Assembly: GCF_034929435.1 (NCBI RefSeq)
Contig: NZ_JAYFUM010000029.1
Span: forward strand, 1-64,000
Source of the DNA: Arcicella rigui
GTDB taxonomy: Bacteria; Bacteroidota; Bacteroidia; Cytophagales; Spirosomataceae
Direction: 5' to 3'
Length of the DNA: 64,000 bases
In this document: positions 1 through 9,473 of the stretch, piece after piece
Numbering within the stretch: position 1 is the first letter of the stretch
Layout: every line of letters starts with the position of its first letter
Made by a program: the position numbers and the translations under genes
The notes under the pieces: model-generated
The model's database searches: none
Told to the model about the DNA's origin: nothing
Seen by the model: the letters and a program-made list of their open reading frames with translations, nothing else

Positions 1-1083
1 AATTTAAAAGAGCAAGCTCAAAAAGCCTATGAGAGAGCTTTGATGATTTATGAAGCATTAGCCAAAGACAATCCTCAACAATACTTGCCTGATGTGGCTA
101 ATACCTTAAACAATTTGGGCGTATTCTATAAAGACAATAATTTAAAAGAGCAAGCTCAAAAAGCCTATGAGAGAGCTTTGATGATAAGAGAAGCATTAGC
201 CAAAGACAATCCTCAACAATACTTGCCTTTTGTGGCTACTACCTTAAACAATTTGGGTAATTTTTACAGGGTCAATAATTTAAAAGAGCAAGCTCAAAAA
301 GCATTAGAGAGAGCTTTGATGATAAGAGAAGCATTAGCCAAAGACAATCCTCAACAATACTTGCCTTTTGTGGCTACTACCTTAAACAATTTGGGTAATT
401 TTTACAGTGACAATAATTTAAAAGAGCAAGCTCAAAAAGCCTATGAGAGAGCTTTGATGATAAGAGAAGCATTAGCCAAAGACAATCCTCAACAATACTT
501 GCCTGATGTAGCTAATACACAAACAAACTATGCCTTATTTTGGCTAAATGAAAATGAGATAAATAAGACGGAGGAGTTGATGACAAAAGGGCTTAAAAGT
601 TACCAAACTATTGCTATTATGCTAAAGGATGATGGCTTTTGGCAAAAGGCTAAAAAGGTAAAAGATATTTTATCAAAAATTATTTCTATTGATTCACTTT
701 ATCAGCATAAACTCAATGTAGAAAAAGCCGTAATAGATTTTAATAGTCAATACCCTTTGGCTACCAAAAATGAAAAAATATCAGCTTTGGGTAATGGTGC
801 TTGGTATGCATTGTTTTGTAAAGAGTATCAATTAGCAGAAGACTATGCACGTAAAGGTTTAGCCATCGCTCCTGAGCAACATTGGCTTTATACCAATCTG
901 GCTTTGGCACTTTTATTACAAAATCGTTGGAATGAAGCAAAACAAATCTATCAAGAAAAGCAAAATTTAATTGGCAATAATGAAAAACCATTAAAAGAAA
1001 GTTTTTTAAATGATTTAATAGATTTAGAAAAGGAGGGTATAAAGCATCCAGATTTTGAGAAAGTACGGGCATTGCTAAAGTAG
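1..1083 (+). CDS. TPR (kinesin-light-chain-like) repeat protein, 5' truncated
   Basis: The reading frame is open to the left window edge, so the gene begins upstream; the ATG at 40 is only an internal Met. The visible part has four 46-residue repeats (NLKEQAQKAYERALMIREAL, then AKDNPQQYLP and a TLNNLG block), typical of TPR_10/TPR_12 proteins. A more divergent TPR-like C-terminal half of about 180 residues follows. At DNA level the repeats start at 1, 139, 277 and 415 (138-bp period) and are almost identical, which suggests recent duplication or gene conversion. TPR arrays bind proteins; no catalytic domain is visible, so the role is unknown. The gene ends with TAG at 1081-1083, and a strong hairpin follows at 1163-1208. 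Confidence 0.85.
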   Translation, partial: NLKEQAQKAYERALMIYEALAKDNPQQYLPDVANTLNNLGVFYKDNNLKEQAQKAYERALMIREALAKDNPQQYLPFVATTLNNLGNFYRVNNLKEQAQKALERALMIREALAKDNPQQYLPFVATTLNNLGNFYSDNNLKEQAQKAYERALMIREALAKDNPQQYLPDVANTQTNYALFWLNENEINKTEELMTKGLKSYQTIAIMLKDDGFWQKAKKVKDILSKIISIDSLYQHKLNVEKAVIDFNSQYPLATKNEKISALGNGAWYALFCKEYQLAEDYARKGLAIAPEQHWLYTNLALALLLQNRWNEAKQIYQEKQNLIGNNEKPLKESFLNDLIDLEKEGIKHPDFEKVRALLK

Positions 1084-1162
1084 TAATTACATTCAAAATA
1101 GAATAATAGCCCAAACCTTTACCATAAACACAAGCCTTGAAGACACCACAAACCTTGCAAAT

Positions 1163-1208
1163 AAAAAGCGTCTGTCTAAAAAGTATATTTTTTAGACAGA
1201 CGCTTTTT
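1163..1208. terminator. Perfect 20-bp hairpin, bidirectional terminator
   Basis: AAAAAGCGTCTGTCTAAAAA at 1163-1182 pairs without mismatch with 1189-1208 around the 6-nt loop GTATAT. The A-run/T-run flanks give a U-tract on either strand. It lies between the convergent TPR gene (+) and susD-like gene (-) and probably ends both transcripts. Confidence 0.85.
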
Positions 1209-1315
1209 ATTCAAAAAACCAAAACATTGTTAAGAATTCAAACAATATTAATTCCAATACTTTAGGCTCAAAACCATAAGCAAATCATAAAATATTTTGC
1301 CTAATGCCAAAAAAA

Positions 1316-3265
1316 TTAATACCCCGGATTTTGCATGGCTGTTTTTTGCTCGCTTGTTAGTGGTTGACCGCTGCTATAAATACCATCAAGGAAAGTTTGT
1401 GGAATTGGTCTCAACAAATGATAATCTTTGATATAATTAGCTGCTCCCGGGTTATAAGCTTTGGCTCTTGCAATCAAGGTTTTTGTTCTGCTTAAATCCT
1501 CCCAACGGTGAAATTCTCCGCAAAGTTCTCTTGTTCTTTCGTTCAATACCAAGCAAAGCATTTTGTCGTAAGTAGTAGTATAGCCTAATTTGTTAATTAC
1601 TGCCACATCTTGAGCAGGCAAATTAGCCGTACTTGTGATTTCGAGCGATGTCGCTGCGGTTGACACAGGAATATTATTTGATTCATAATAAGAATTCTCT
1701 GTATAGAATGAATTAATATCAACATTCTGCCCAGCCTGTGACACTACGTAAGCGGCTGCACCGTCGGTATAAGAAGCTCTATCTTCGCCGTTTTTATAAG
1801 CGGCTCTTTTTCTAATCGCATTAATGTATGGAAGAGCCGACTCATAAGAACCTTGTCCAAGACTTGCCAAGCGGATTTTTGCTTCGGCAGCCATCAAATA
1901 AGTTTCTGCTGATCTGGCAAGTACTTCATCTCTATAACCTCTGGTTTCGTTGATTGCCAAACGTCCGCCGTCGAAATGTTTACTCAAAGAAGGAAATCGA
2001 ACGTCGGTCAATAAACTTTTACCATCCGTAGCATGAGCTACATAAACCGAAGGAATGGTTTTGCCTGTTTTAGCATACACAATGGCATCTAAGTTTTTGG
2101 TATTGGCAAAACGAGTATCCGTTGGGTTATTGATAACGTACATAATCCCTAAATCTCCATTGGCGTACTTACCACTTCCTTTGTTACATCTTGATTTTGT
2201 TCTGAAACTTTTCCAGAATCGAGAATCATTTACTTGGTCGAAAACATCATAAGTAAAGTACGTTGGTGCAAGACGGCTGTATGGTCTCATCCCAGTTAAA
2301 TCACGTTGCATATATGGGAGGTCGTCGTAACGTGAAGTAAAGTACAGGTGACTGGCATTGAAAGTAGTCGCCAAAAGGTTATCCGAAAACTGAGCCGAAA
2401 GAATAATTTCAGATAAATTTTCATTCGCACCATTGGCTTTGGTATAAGCCCAAAGTTCCCCGAAATTATTAGCCAACGGATGTCTGGCAATTACTTCATC
2501 TGAAAGACTCACAACTTTTGCCAAATCAGTCGCTTTCGTGGCAGAGTTCCAAGTATTATTGATTTCACTGGCTCTTGAAAGATACGCTTTTGCCAAATAA
2601 TGAGCGGCAGCATCTTTGGTGATTTTTGCCGTAGTGGCAGAATTTTCTAATAAATCATAAGCTTTTGTAAAATCATCAATGATTTGAGCATATACTTTCT
2701 CTGGCGACTCACGAGTAAATTCTAATTCTACCGTTGTACTTACAGTTAATTTCAAGGGTACAGCACCATACTGACGCACCAATCTTAAATAATTGAAAGC
2801 ACGTAGAAAATAGCCTTCGCCCAAAGCTGTTTTCTTAATGGCATTATTCGTAGAAGTAATTTCAGTAGCAGATTTAATAATTTGATTTGATAGCCCAATA
2901 GCGATATAATACATATCCCAAGCACGTTCTGCCACAACGGTATTACCATTTACAGCCGTAACGATAGGTTTGAAACCACCATCATAATTATTCCAAGTAC
3001 TGTTCGAGCCGTCGCCTCCTACATGAAATTCATCTGTACCATAATTGGTGGTAGCAAATTGTACTTCTCCAGAAAATGGCACAGCGAAAGTCTGGTTATA
3101 AGCACCTGTTACTGCTGCTTGAATCCCTTCTTCGGTACTGTAATACGCATTACCTCTTTGTGTCGTTAGCTCTTCTTTTAGAAAATCTGTTTGACAAGAG
3201 ATATTTGCTAAAAGTGCTAAGGCACAAATCCCAGTTTTTATATATCTAAATTGTATTTTATTCAT
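1316..3265 (-). CDS. RagB/SusD family outer-membrane lipoprotein
   Basis: A 649-residue SusD-type substrate-binding lipoprotein that acts as the lid on its SusC channel. The N-terminus has a basic start, a hydrophobic stretch and a lipobox ending at Cys24 (LLANISC), giving a lipid-anchored outer-membrane protein. The SusD-like N-terminal helical region follows (ALGEGYFLRAFNYLRLVRQYGAVPL is the signature stretch, given here only as ALGEGYFLRAFNYLRLV), with the C-terminal domain carrying the LCLVLNERTRELCGE and RWEDLSRTK motifs usual in this family. Its start is 18 bp behind the stop of the SusC gene at 3284-6421, so both are surely one operon. No glycosidase, peptidase or regulator sits beside the pair, so the substrate cannot be inferred. 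Length is normal for RagB/SusD proteins with inserts. Confidence 0.95.
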   Translation of the reverse strand: MNKIQFRYIKTGICALALLANISCQTDFLKEELTTQRGNAYYSTEEGIQAAVTGAYNQTFAVPFSGEVQFATTNYGTDEFHVGGDGSNSTWNNYDGGFKPIVTAVNGNTVVAERAWDMYYIAIGLSNQIIKSATEITSTNNAIKKTALGEGYFLRAFNYLRLVRQYGAVPLKLTVSTTVELEFTRESPEKVYAQIIDDFTKAYDLLENSATTAKITKDAAAHYLAKAYLSRASEINNTWNSATKATDLAKVVSLSDEVIARHPLANNFGELWAYTKANGANENLSEIILSAQFSDNLLATTFNASHLYFTSRYDDLPYMQRDLTGMRPYSRLAPTYFTYDVFDQVNDSRFWKSFRTKSRCNKGSGKYANGDLGIMYVINNPTDTRFANTKNLDAIVYAKTGKTIPSVYVAHATDGKSLLTDVRFPSLSKHFDGGRLAINETRGYRDEVLARSAETYLMAAEAKIRLASLGQGSYESALPYINAIRKRAAYKNGEDRASYTDGAAAYVVSQAGQNVDINSFYTENSYYESNNIPVSTAATSLEITSTANLPAQDVAVINKLGYTTTYDKMLCLVLNERTRELCGEFHRWEDLSRTKTLIARAKAYNPGAANYIKDYHLLRPIPQTFLDGIYSSGQPLTSEQKTAMQNPGY

Positions 3266-3283
3266 TGCAAAAATTGTTAAAAG

Positions 3284-6200
3284 TTAAAACTCAACATTAA
3301 TACCCATTGTGAAACCTCTATTCCAAGCAGAGCTTTGTAAGTCCATATCCAACCATTTGATATTGTTGTAAATCATACCAACATTCTGAGCTTGGAAGTA
3401 AATTCTTGAATGACTTACGCCAATGCTTTGCGAGAATTTATCAGGCAAATTGTAGCCCAAAGAGATATTTCTGATTTTAATAAACGAGCCATCTTTATAA
3501 CCTAAAGCTGTATAATAAGGGTCTCCGGATGCGGCTGTGTAGTAGGGATGTTGATAATCTGCATTTTGGTTGTTTGGTGTATAGTAACTTACAACACGTT
3601 GATTGAAACGACCACTCAGCGACTCGCCACCAGTATTATACAAATAACTTAAACGACCATACAACATTACTGATAAAGAAAAACCTTTGTAGTCGAAGTT
3701 GTTAGTTAAACCTACAATAAACTTAGGAATGGTACTTCCCAATACTTTACGGTCGTTGGTTGCGTCAATTTTGTAGTCACCGTTCAAATCGGCAGGTCTA
3801 ACAGAACCTACTGTAAAAGCCTGTCCGTTTGCATTGAACTTCGCCATTTCTGCGGCATCCGCTTCTTTCCAAAGTCCAAGTGCTTGGTAGTCGTAGATAA
3901 TTCCCTGACTTTGTCCGATAAACCATTTGTTGTTAATGTCATCAATTTTACCATTGGCTAAAGTGATGATGTGGTTGTCTTGCCAAGAACCATTGAAAGT
4001 TGAACTCCATTCAAATCCTCCTTTGCTAAGATTCAATGTCGTAACGGTTAAGTCTATACCCTGACTGGCAGTTTCACCAATATTGGCATAAGTATTTACA
4101 AAACCTGTTACCGAAGGAATCGTTTTTAACATCAACAAATCTGTGGTATGCGAAGTATAGTAATCTAAAGTACCCGTAATTTTTCTTTTGAAGAAAGAGA
4201 AATCAATACCATAGTTGTATTGGGTTGTTTTTTCCCAACTTAAATCTTGGTTTGCCAAAGTTGAATTATTGGTTTGTCCAGTTCCAAGCGTTCCGCCATA
4301 AGGATAATAAATCTGAATCAATCCACCTTTGGTAGCATAAGGGTCAATCGCCGAGTTGCCAGTTACCCCTACCCCTGCTCTTACTTTTAAATCATCAATC
4401 CAAGTTTGATTTTGCAAGAATTTCTCATTAGTTAATCTCCATCCTAAAGCAGTACTTGGGAAAAATGCCCATTTATTGCCTTCGGCTAATTGGGAAGCTC
4501 CATCATAACGACCCGAAACAGTTACCAAGAATTTATTACCAAAGTCATAATTGATACGTCCTAAGTACGAGCGAAGTTGTCTTTCTACCAATGAAGAACC
4601 CCACGACGACAATGGAATCGTTAGAGCATTCCATTTCTGGCTTGTCATCGGTACGTTGTCTGCTGCCATTACGTTTCTGTCGTAGCTCAATTCTGTTTGT
4701 GTTTGCAAAGCCATTACACTGATTTGATGTTTACCTAAAGATTTACTGTAAGTAAGCATATTATCTAAAGTGTAAGAAGTTGACTGTTCTTTTGCCAAAG
4801 AAGCATAGCTTGAACCCGATCTAATTACTGAATTGGCATCAAGGAAAACACCGTTTTTGTTGAATGCAATATCAGGGCCGAAGTTGATACGAAATTTAAG
4901 TCCATCTAAATTTTTAGAAAATGAACCAAAATTTACCTCAGAATAAAGACTACCAAAAACCCTTAAATTAATACGTTGGTCTTGCGAATACTTTTCTTCA
5001 TCAATAATACTCTTGATAGCATCGTCGCCACCCGGATAGAGTACTCTTACACCACTTGCATCATACGGAACAGCATAAGAAAACAAGTTTCTGGCACTTT
5101 CGTACAAGCCTGATGCTCCTACGTTGGTATTTTTTCCTGCTCCCGACTGACCGTATTCGTTGATTGAATAAGAAGTATTCAAAACACCACCCATTGAAAA
5201 CCAATTGGTTGCTTTGATATCAACACTCAATTTGGCTGAATAGCGTTTGTAGCTTTGTCCTTTTACAGTACCTTGATTATCAATAAAACCGAATGAAGCA
5301 TAAGATTTCATTTTTTCAGTACCACCACTAACGCTGATGGTATGCTGACCCGTTACCGACGGACGAGTAACCATGCCAATCCAGTCAGTATTTTCTACTT
5401 TCGAGCCATCCCAAGTACCACCAGACCAGCCTTTAAGGATATTATTCCAAGTAGATAAATCACCTGAACCTTTGAAAATCAGAAAGTCATTGGCTTGTGT
5501 AGGTTGGTCGCCACGAGGATACAAATTCGAGTTCAAATAATAATATGACCATCGTCTGTAATCAATGTATTGAGCCGCATCCATCAATTGAGAGTTATTT
5601 TGAAGCGTCTCAACGGTATAATTTGAATTTAAGCTCAAAGTATATTTTCCATTTTTACCTCTTTTAGTCGTGATAATTACCACACCATTTGCCCCACGAG
5701 AACCATAAATTGCGGTGGCAGAAGCATCTTTCAAAATATCAACTGATTCAATATCGTTCGGGTTGAGGTTGTCGATACCGCCAGAAATTAATGGAATATT
5801 ATCCACCACATACAAAGGCGAGTTTGAAGCCGTCAATGAACGAACCCCACGAATCGTAACATTTCCTACTTGTCCGGGTCTTTCGTTTGAAGTAATATCT
5901 ACCCCAGCCGCTCTTCCTTGCATTCCTTGTAGGGCATTCGCCACTGGTCTTTGTGTAAGTTCTTTGGCACTTACACTAACCACAGCCCCCGTAACATCCG
6001 ACTTTTTACGTTCTCCATAACCAATTACGACTACTTCTTCAAGAGCCTTTACGTCGTTTTGTAAAACAACATTGATTACAGTCTGATTGCCAACAATTAC
6101 TTCTTTCGGTTCATAACCTGTTGAAGAAATTACCAATACCGCATTTCCATCTGGTACATCAATCTTGAAAGTACCATCCGCACCCGTGGCAGTACCTTTA

Positions 6201-6421
6201 GTTGTACCTTTGATTTTAATACTCGCTCCGGGTAAAGCTTCGCCGTCGCTACTGGTTACTTTTCCGGTAACTGGCAACGACACCCCCACTTTGTTATAGA
6301 CTTTGGTCGAATTCAACCAATTCGCTTTTTTGGTAAGTACCAAATGATTTTTACCCTGAACTTGAGTGTACCCACTACTTAAGGCCATTAGCACACTCAC
6401 ACTTAGTAATCTTTTAAGCAT
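3284..6421 (-). CDS. SusC/RagA family TonB-linked outer-membrane transporter
   Basis: 1045 residues. A short signal peptide (residues 1-23) is followed by a carboxypeptidase-D regulatory-like domain (about 50-122), a TonB-box-like segment EEVVVIGYG (about 128-136), a plug domain (about 138-255, with VTIRGVRSLTASNSPLYVVD and the ANGVVIITTKRG end typical of SusC) and a C-terminal beta barrel. It imports a ligand captured by the partner SusD lipoprotein, using TonB energy. No STN domain is present, so it is not a FecA-type signalling receptor. It is the first gene of the susCD operon. A -7-like TACTTTTG lies about 87 bp upstream, and a tandem 12-bp repeat lies about 290 bp upstream. Confidence 0.96.
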   Translation of the reverse strand: MLKRLLSVSVLMALSSGYTQVQGKNHLVLTKKANWLNSTKVYNKVGVSLPVTGKVTSSDGEALPGASIKIKGTTKGTATGADGTFKIDVPDGNAVLVISSTGYEPKEVIVGNQTVINVVLQNDVKALEEVVVIGYGERKKSDVTGAVVSVSAKELTQRPVANALQGMQGRAAGVDITSNERPGQVGNVTIRGVRSLTASNSPLYVVDNIPLISGGIDNLNPNDIESVDILKDASATAIYGSRGANGVVIITTKRGKNGKYTLSLNSNYTVETLQNNSQLMDAAQYIDYRRWSYYYLNSNLYPRGDQPTQANDFLIFKGSGDLSTWNNILKGWSGGTWDGSKVENTDWIGMVTRPSVTGQHTISVSGGTEKMKSYASFGFIDNQGTVKGQSYKRYSAKLSVDIKATNWFSMGGVLNTSYSINEYGQSGAGKNTNVGASGLYESARNLFSYAVPYDASGVRVLYPGGDDAIKSIIDEEKYSQDQRINLRVFGSLYSEVNFGSFSKNLDGLKFRINFGPDIAFNKNGVFLDANSVIRSGSSYASLAKEQSTSYTLDNMLTYSKSLGKHQISVMALQTQTELSYDRNVMAADNVPMTSQKWNALTIPLSSWGSSLVERQLRSYLGRINYDFGNKFLVTVSGRYDGASQLAEGNKWAFFPSTALGWRLTNEKFLQNQTWIDDLKVRAGVGVTGNSAIDPYATKGGLIQIYYPYGGTLGTGQTNNSTLANQDLSWEKTTQYNYGIDFSFFKRKITGTLDYYTSHTTDLLMLKTIPSVTGFVNTYANIGETASQGIDLTVTTLNLSKGGFEWSSTFNGSWQDNHIITLANGKIDDINNKWFIGQSQGIIYDYQALGLWKEADAAEMAKFNANGQAFTVGSVRPADLNGDYKIDATNDRKVLGSTIPKFIVGLTNNFDYKGFSLSVMLYGRLSYLYNTGGESLSGRFNQRVVSYYTPNNQNADYQHPYYTAASGDPYYTALGYKDGSFIKIRNISLGYNLPDKFSQSIGVSHSRIYFQAQNVGMIYNNIKWLDMDLQSSAWNRGFTMGINVEF

Positions 6422-6507
6422 TGAGATTAGGTTTTTTATTGAATACTTATGAGAAAATAAGACCTATTAAAATATGATTTATTTAATATTATTTTGTCTT
6501 ATCGAAT

Positions 6508-6515
6508 CAAAAGTA
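6508..6515 (-). promoter_or_regulatory. Candidate -7 element for susCD
   Basis: The minus strand reads TACTTTTG, which matches the Bacteroidota consensus TAnnTTTG. No clear TTTG is seen 19-21 nt further upstream, so support is partial. It would give a leader of about 80 nt. Confidence 0.35.
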
Positions 6516-6711
6516 TTTCGGCATATACGCCTAACCGTCCTGCTCCTTCCTGTATAAAGTGGCTTTACATTGTATTATTATATCTCGTTTTGATACAATT
6601 TATAGCAGATTAAAATATAATTATTCTTATATAATCATAGTATTGTACCAAAATTACAAAAAGCTGTTTTAAGTTTTTTGAAGTCCGAAAAATGGAGAAA
6701 TCAGTTTATGG

Positions 6712-6735
6712 CATCGTTCCCGACATCGTTCCCGA
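6712..6735. promoter_or_regulatory. Tandem 12-bp direct repeat upstream of susCD
   Basis: CATCGTTCCCGA occurs twice head to tail (6712-6723 and 6724-6735). The G/C-rich core stands out in AT-rich DNA. LacI-type regulators of carbohydrate uptake in Cytophagales often bind sites with TTCCCG-like halves, so this may be a regulator site; that is inference only. Confidence 0.4.
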
Positions 6736-7162
6736 AAATTACTTTTTCAGAAAAGCATCAAGCCAATCTTCGATTTCAAAAATTAGCTTTCTAAATTTTA
6801 AATAGCATATTTTTCATAAAAAAATTGAAGGTTTTTTAAGCCAAAAACTGAGGAAAAAAGGCAAAAAAATAGGTGTTTTTTTTACTTTTTTTCAAATAAT
6901 TATTCTATTTAAAGTTGTTAAAATAATAGTTTAGCGTGAATTTCGAAGAAAGGTAGAAAGGAGTTATCAGCTTGATTTACTCGAAAACTTGATAGTTCTC
7001 ACTCATAAACCTGCCTATGTTTATAATTGAAATTTGGGAAATTTAACACCTACAAATTCATAAGTAAATGGAAAAAACATTCTGTTGAGCAGTCAAAATA
7101 TTCATAAAATCACATAGGTTTAGTGTAATTTCAATATATTTTTCATTTTAAAATCACAACCC

Positions 7163-7528
7163 ATGAAAGCAAGCAACGAACACCACGAGCGAATAGCCAA
7201 AATGACTTTCGCATCGGTTTACCCTCATTATCTTAACAAAGTTGAGAGCAAAGGCAGAACTAAAGATGAATTAATCGAGGTGATTGAGTGGCTGACTGGC
7301 TTCGATGAACAAAAAATACAGGCTTTCATACTTGAAAAAGTGACTTTTGAAACATTTTTTCAACAAGCCCAAATCAACCCAAATGCTTCATTGATTAAAG
7401 GGGTAATTTGTGGTTATCGGATTGAAGAAATAGAAAATACTTTGACCAAACAAGTAAGATACTTAGACAAACTGGTGGACGAACTGGCAAAAGGTAAAAA
7501 AATGGAGAAGATTTTGCGTTCAGCCTAA
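7163..7528 (+). CDS. DUF2200 domain-containing protein
   Basis: 121 residues. The sequence HHERIAKMTFASVYPHYLNK, followed by EVIEWLTGF and a C-terminal KKMEKIL, is the recognisable pattern of the DUF2200 family (small, soluble, function unknown, common in Bacteroidota and Firmicutes). It covers the whole usual domain. It stands alone, 56 bp ahead of the YchJ-like gene on the same strand, and could be co-transcribed with it. No catalytic motif is visible. Confidence 0.85.
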   Translation: MKASNEHHERIAKMTFASVYPHYLNKVESKGRTKDELIEVIEWLTGFDEQKIQAFILEKVTFETFFQQAQINPNASLIKGVICGYRIEEIENTLTKQVRYLDKLVDELAKGKKMEKILRSA

Positions 7529-7584
7529 GCTGAATCGCTTAAATTTGAAATTTTCAATGAAGTTTATCCAAATACCCCATTTTT

Positions 7585-8076
7585 ATGATGCCTGCTCAAT
7601 GTTATTGTGGCTCTCACTTGCCCTTTAGTGAATGTTGCGAACCTATTATCACAGGAAAAAAAGAGGCACTAACTGCCGAAGCCTTGATGCGTTCGAGGTA
7701 TTCTGCCTATGCGTCGATTGCTCCAGAGTATTTAATGCAGAGTACCTATTTCTCTGAACGCTCTAAATTCACCGAACAAGATTTATCGGATTGGGCAAGT
7801 GAAAACCAATGGAAAAAATTAGAAATTATCAGTATTAAAAACGGGCAAATCAACGATTCAACTGGCGAAGTAAGCTTTAAAGCCTACTTCCAAGATGCTG
7901 AAGGGAAAAACCAAATCCATCACGAGCATTCAACTTTTATCAAAGAAAATGGAAAATGGTTTTATGTAAAAGGCATCATCAACCCCCAAAAACTTAGCCC
8001 AGCAGTACTCATTGGCAGAAACGACCCTTGTATCTGTGGAAGTGGTAAAAAATATAAAAAATGTTGTGGCGTTTAG
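7585..8076 (+). CDS. YchJ-family protein with two SEC-C zinc motifs
   Basis: 163 residues. The N-terminal CYCGSHLPFSECC (about 6-18) and C-terminal CICGSGKKYKKCC (about 149-161) are SEC-C type zinc-binding motifs. They bracket a central NTF2-like domain with the hallmark AEALMRSRYSAYA. This is the standard YchJ/UPF0225 layout at full length. Function is unknown; the SEC-C motif elsewhere binds zinc and proteins or RNA. Either of the two adjacent ATGs (7585, 7588) could be used. A heptamer array starts at the base after its stop. Confidence 0.88.
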   Translation: MMPAQCYCGSHLPFSECCEPIITGKKEALTAEALMRSRYSAYASIAPEYLMQSTYFSERSKFTEQDLSDWASENQWKKLEIISIKNGQINDSTGEVSFKAYFQDAEGKNQIHHEHSTFIKENGKWFYVKGIINPQKLSPAVLIGRNDPCICGSGKKYKKCCGV

Positions 8077-8125
8077 TAGCTGTTAGCTTTGAGATGCGAG
8101 CGGCGAGCTGTGAACGACGAGCTTT
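8077..8125 (+). repeat. Seven tandem degenerate heptamers after the YchJ-like gene
   Basis: From the base after the stop codon the sequence falls into exact 7-mers: tagctgt, tagcttt, gagatgc, gagcggc, gagctgt, gaacgac, gagcttt. The same word family (GAGCTNT) recurs at 24466 and 50810. Confidence 0.75.
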
Positions 8126-8216
8126 TTATTTAAGTTAAATTTTTACATAACAGATTTCAAATAACTGTTAACTGTGGCGAAAGCCCTAAATTGCGGACAA
8201 ATTAACAATCAAGAAA

Positions 8217-9212
8217 ATGAATATAGGAGACAGAGTAAGACTAATACGTGGGAAAGAAGAAGGAATCATTACAAAGGTTTTATCGAATAATATTATTGAA
8301 ATAGAAATTGAAGATGGTTTCACCATTCCCGTGAAGCGTTCGGATGCTGTAATTATTGATGCTTTAGAACAAAAAACTTTCAAGCCCGTTGCCCCTTCTC
8401 GTTCTTTTGAACCACAGGCAAGTATCGAGCGTCGTCAGCCAGCAAGTCCAGAAATTTTAGCAAACAAGGGAATTTACATGGCTTTTGTACCCGTAAACGA
8501 CCGTGAACTTTCGCAACATCTTATCAATAATACTGACTGGGAATTACCGTTTATGTTATCGGTTGGTTCAGACCCACACCATAAAGGTTTGGCAGCAGGC
8601 GTTTTAAAACCTAAAACATCGCTGAAAGTACAAAATGTATTGGTAAAAGATTTTGAAGATTGGGGAACATTTGTTTTTCAAGCGTTTTTTTACCGCTTGG
8701 CATTTATGAAATTGCCTGAGCCTTTGGTTAGACGTTTGAAATTCAGAGTAAATACTTTTTTCAAGAGTAAACAAAAAGCTCCAATTCTGAACCAAGATGC
8801 ACATTTGTTTCAGTTAGATTCAGACGATGCCGTGAATCCAGTACCGCCACAAAAAATTGATACTGAAAAATTGAAGGAACAAATGTTTGAAAAACAGGTA
8901 GATACGCCTGTGATGAGCTTACCTTCAAAACCTTCGCTTTCGGTTGATTTACACATCGAAAAACTATCGGCTGATTCGTGGGCGATGTCGAACCGAGAAA
9001 TGTTGGCTTTGCAATTAGGTACTTTTGATAAACAATTTGAAGCCGCTATTGCCAACGGAATGGATGAAATTACTTTTATTCACGGCGTAGGAAATGGCGT
9101 ACTTAGAGATGCGATTCACAAGAAATTGTCTGGACATAAAAATGTGAAGTACTTCGAGGACGCTCAAAAAGAAAAATTTGGCTACGGAGCTACTAAAGTG
9201 AAGATTAAATAG
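8217..9212 (+). CDS. Smr domain protein with N-terminal KOW-like/DUF2027 region
   Basis: 331 residues. Residues 1-50 form a small KOW/SH3-like barrel (GDRVRLIRGKEEGIITKV). The middle is the DUF2027 beta domain (about 85-165). The C-terminal 90 residues are a Smr domain with VDLHIEKL and FIHGVGNGVLRDAI, the motif found at the end of MutS2 and in stand-alone Smr proteins. Smr domains bind or cut nucleic acids, and recently some were linked to ribosome rescue; which applies here is unknown. This domain order is widespread in Bacteroidota. It is followed by a short heptamer array (9225-9252). Confidence 0.9.
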   Translation: MNIGDRVRLIRGKEEGIITKVLSNNIIEIEIEDGFTIPVKRSDAVIIDALEQKTFKPVAPSRSFEPQASIERRQPASPEILANKGIYMAFVPVNDRELSQHLINNTDWELPFMLSVGSDPHHKGLAAGVLKPKTSLKVQNVLVKDFEDWGTFVFQAFFYRLAFMKLPEPLVRRLKFRVNTFFKSKQKAPILNQDAHLFQLDSDDAVNPVPPQKIDTEKLKEQMFEKQVDTPVMSLPSKPSLSVDLHIEKLSADSWAMSNREMLALQLGTFDKQFEAAIANGMDEITFIHGVGNGVLRDAIHKKLSGHKNVKYFEDAQKEKFGYGATKVKIK

Positions 9213-9224
9213 ATTTTAATAGAT

Positions 9225-9252
9225 ATGAGTTATGAGTTATGAGTTATGAATT
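9225..9252 (+). repeat. Four tandem heptamers atgagtt
   Basis: atgagtt occurs three times and atgaatt once, directly adjoining, 12 bp after the Smr gene stop. It belongs to the gene-end heptamer class. Confidence 0.7.
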
Positions 9253-9280
9253 ATAAAATACTTCAGTGTCAACATTTTTA

Positions 9281-9366
9281 CGAAATTCCGCTGTTTGAGC
9301 GGAGCGAGTTTCGGAATTTCTTGACTTTCTTTTGTTACTTTTCTTGTGTCAAGACAAGAAAAGTAA
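9281..9366. repeat. Two-stem-loop intergenic element, likely interspersed repeat
   Basis: The first stem pairs GAAATTCCG (9282-9290) with CGGAATTTC (9312-9320) and carries a nested CCGCT-GTTTG-AGCGG hairpin. The second pairs TTACTTTTCTTG (9335-9346) with CAAGAAAAGTAA (9355-9366), a perfect 12-bp stem. The block is more structured and more GC-rich than its surroundings, as expected of a mobile or repetitive palindromic element. A second copy was not seen in this window. Confidence 0.5.
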
Positions 9367-9473
9367 GGTCTTGATAAAATAAATATTTTTTTGATAAAAA
9401 TAAATAGAAGTATTTATTCAAGAATACCATAATCAAGTTTAAAACGTAAGCTATATAAAAATATAAAACATAA

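Larger units (their letters stand above)
6422..7162. other. Divergent intergenic region (susCD / DUF2200)
   Basis: 741 bp, very AT-rich, with no convincing coding frame. It holds the upstream control region of susCD (see 6508-6515 and 6712-6735) and the upstream region of the DUF2200 gene. The T- and A-runs at about 6820-6910 may be curved DNA. Nothing else was recognised. Confidence 0.6.
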
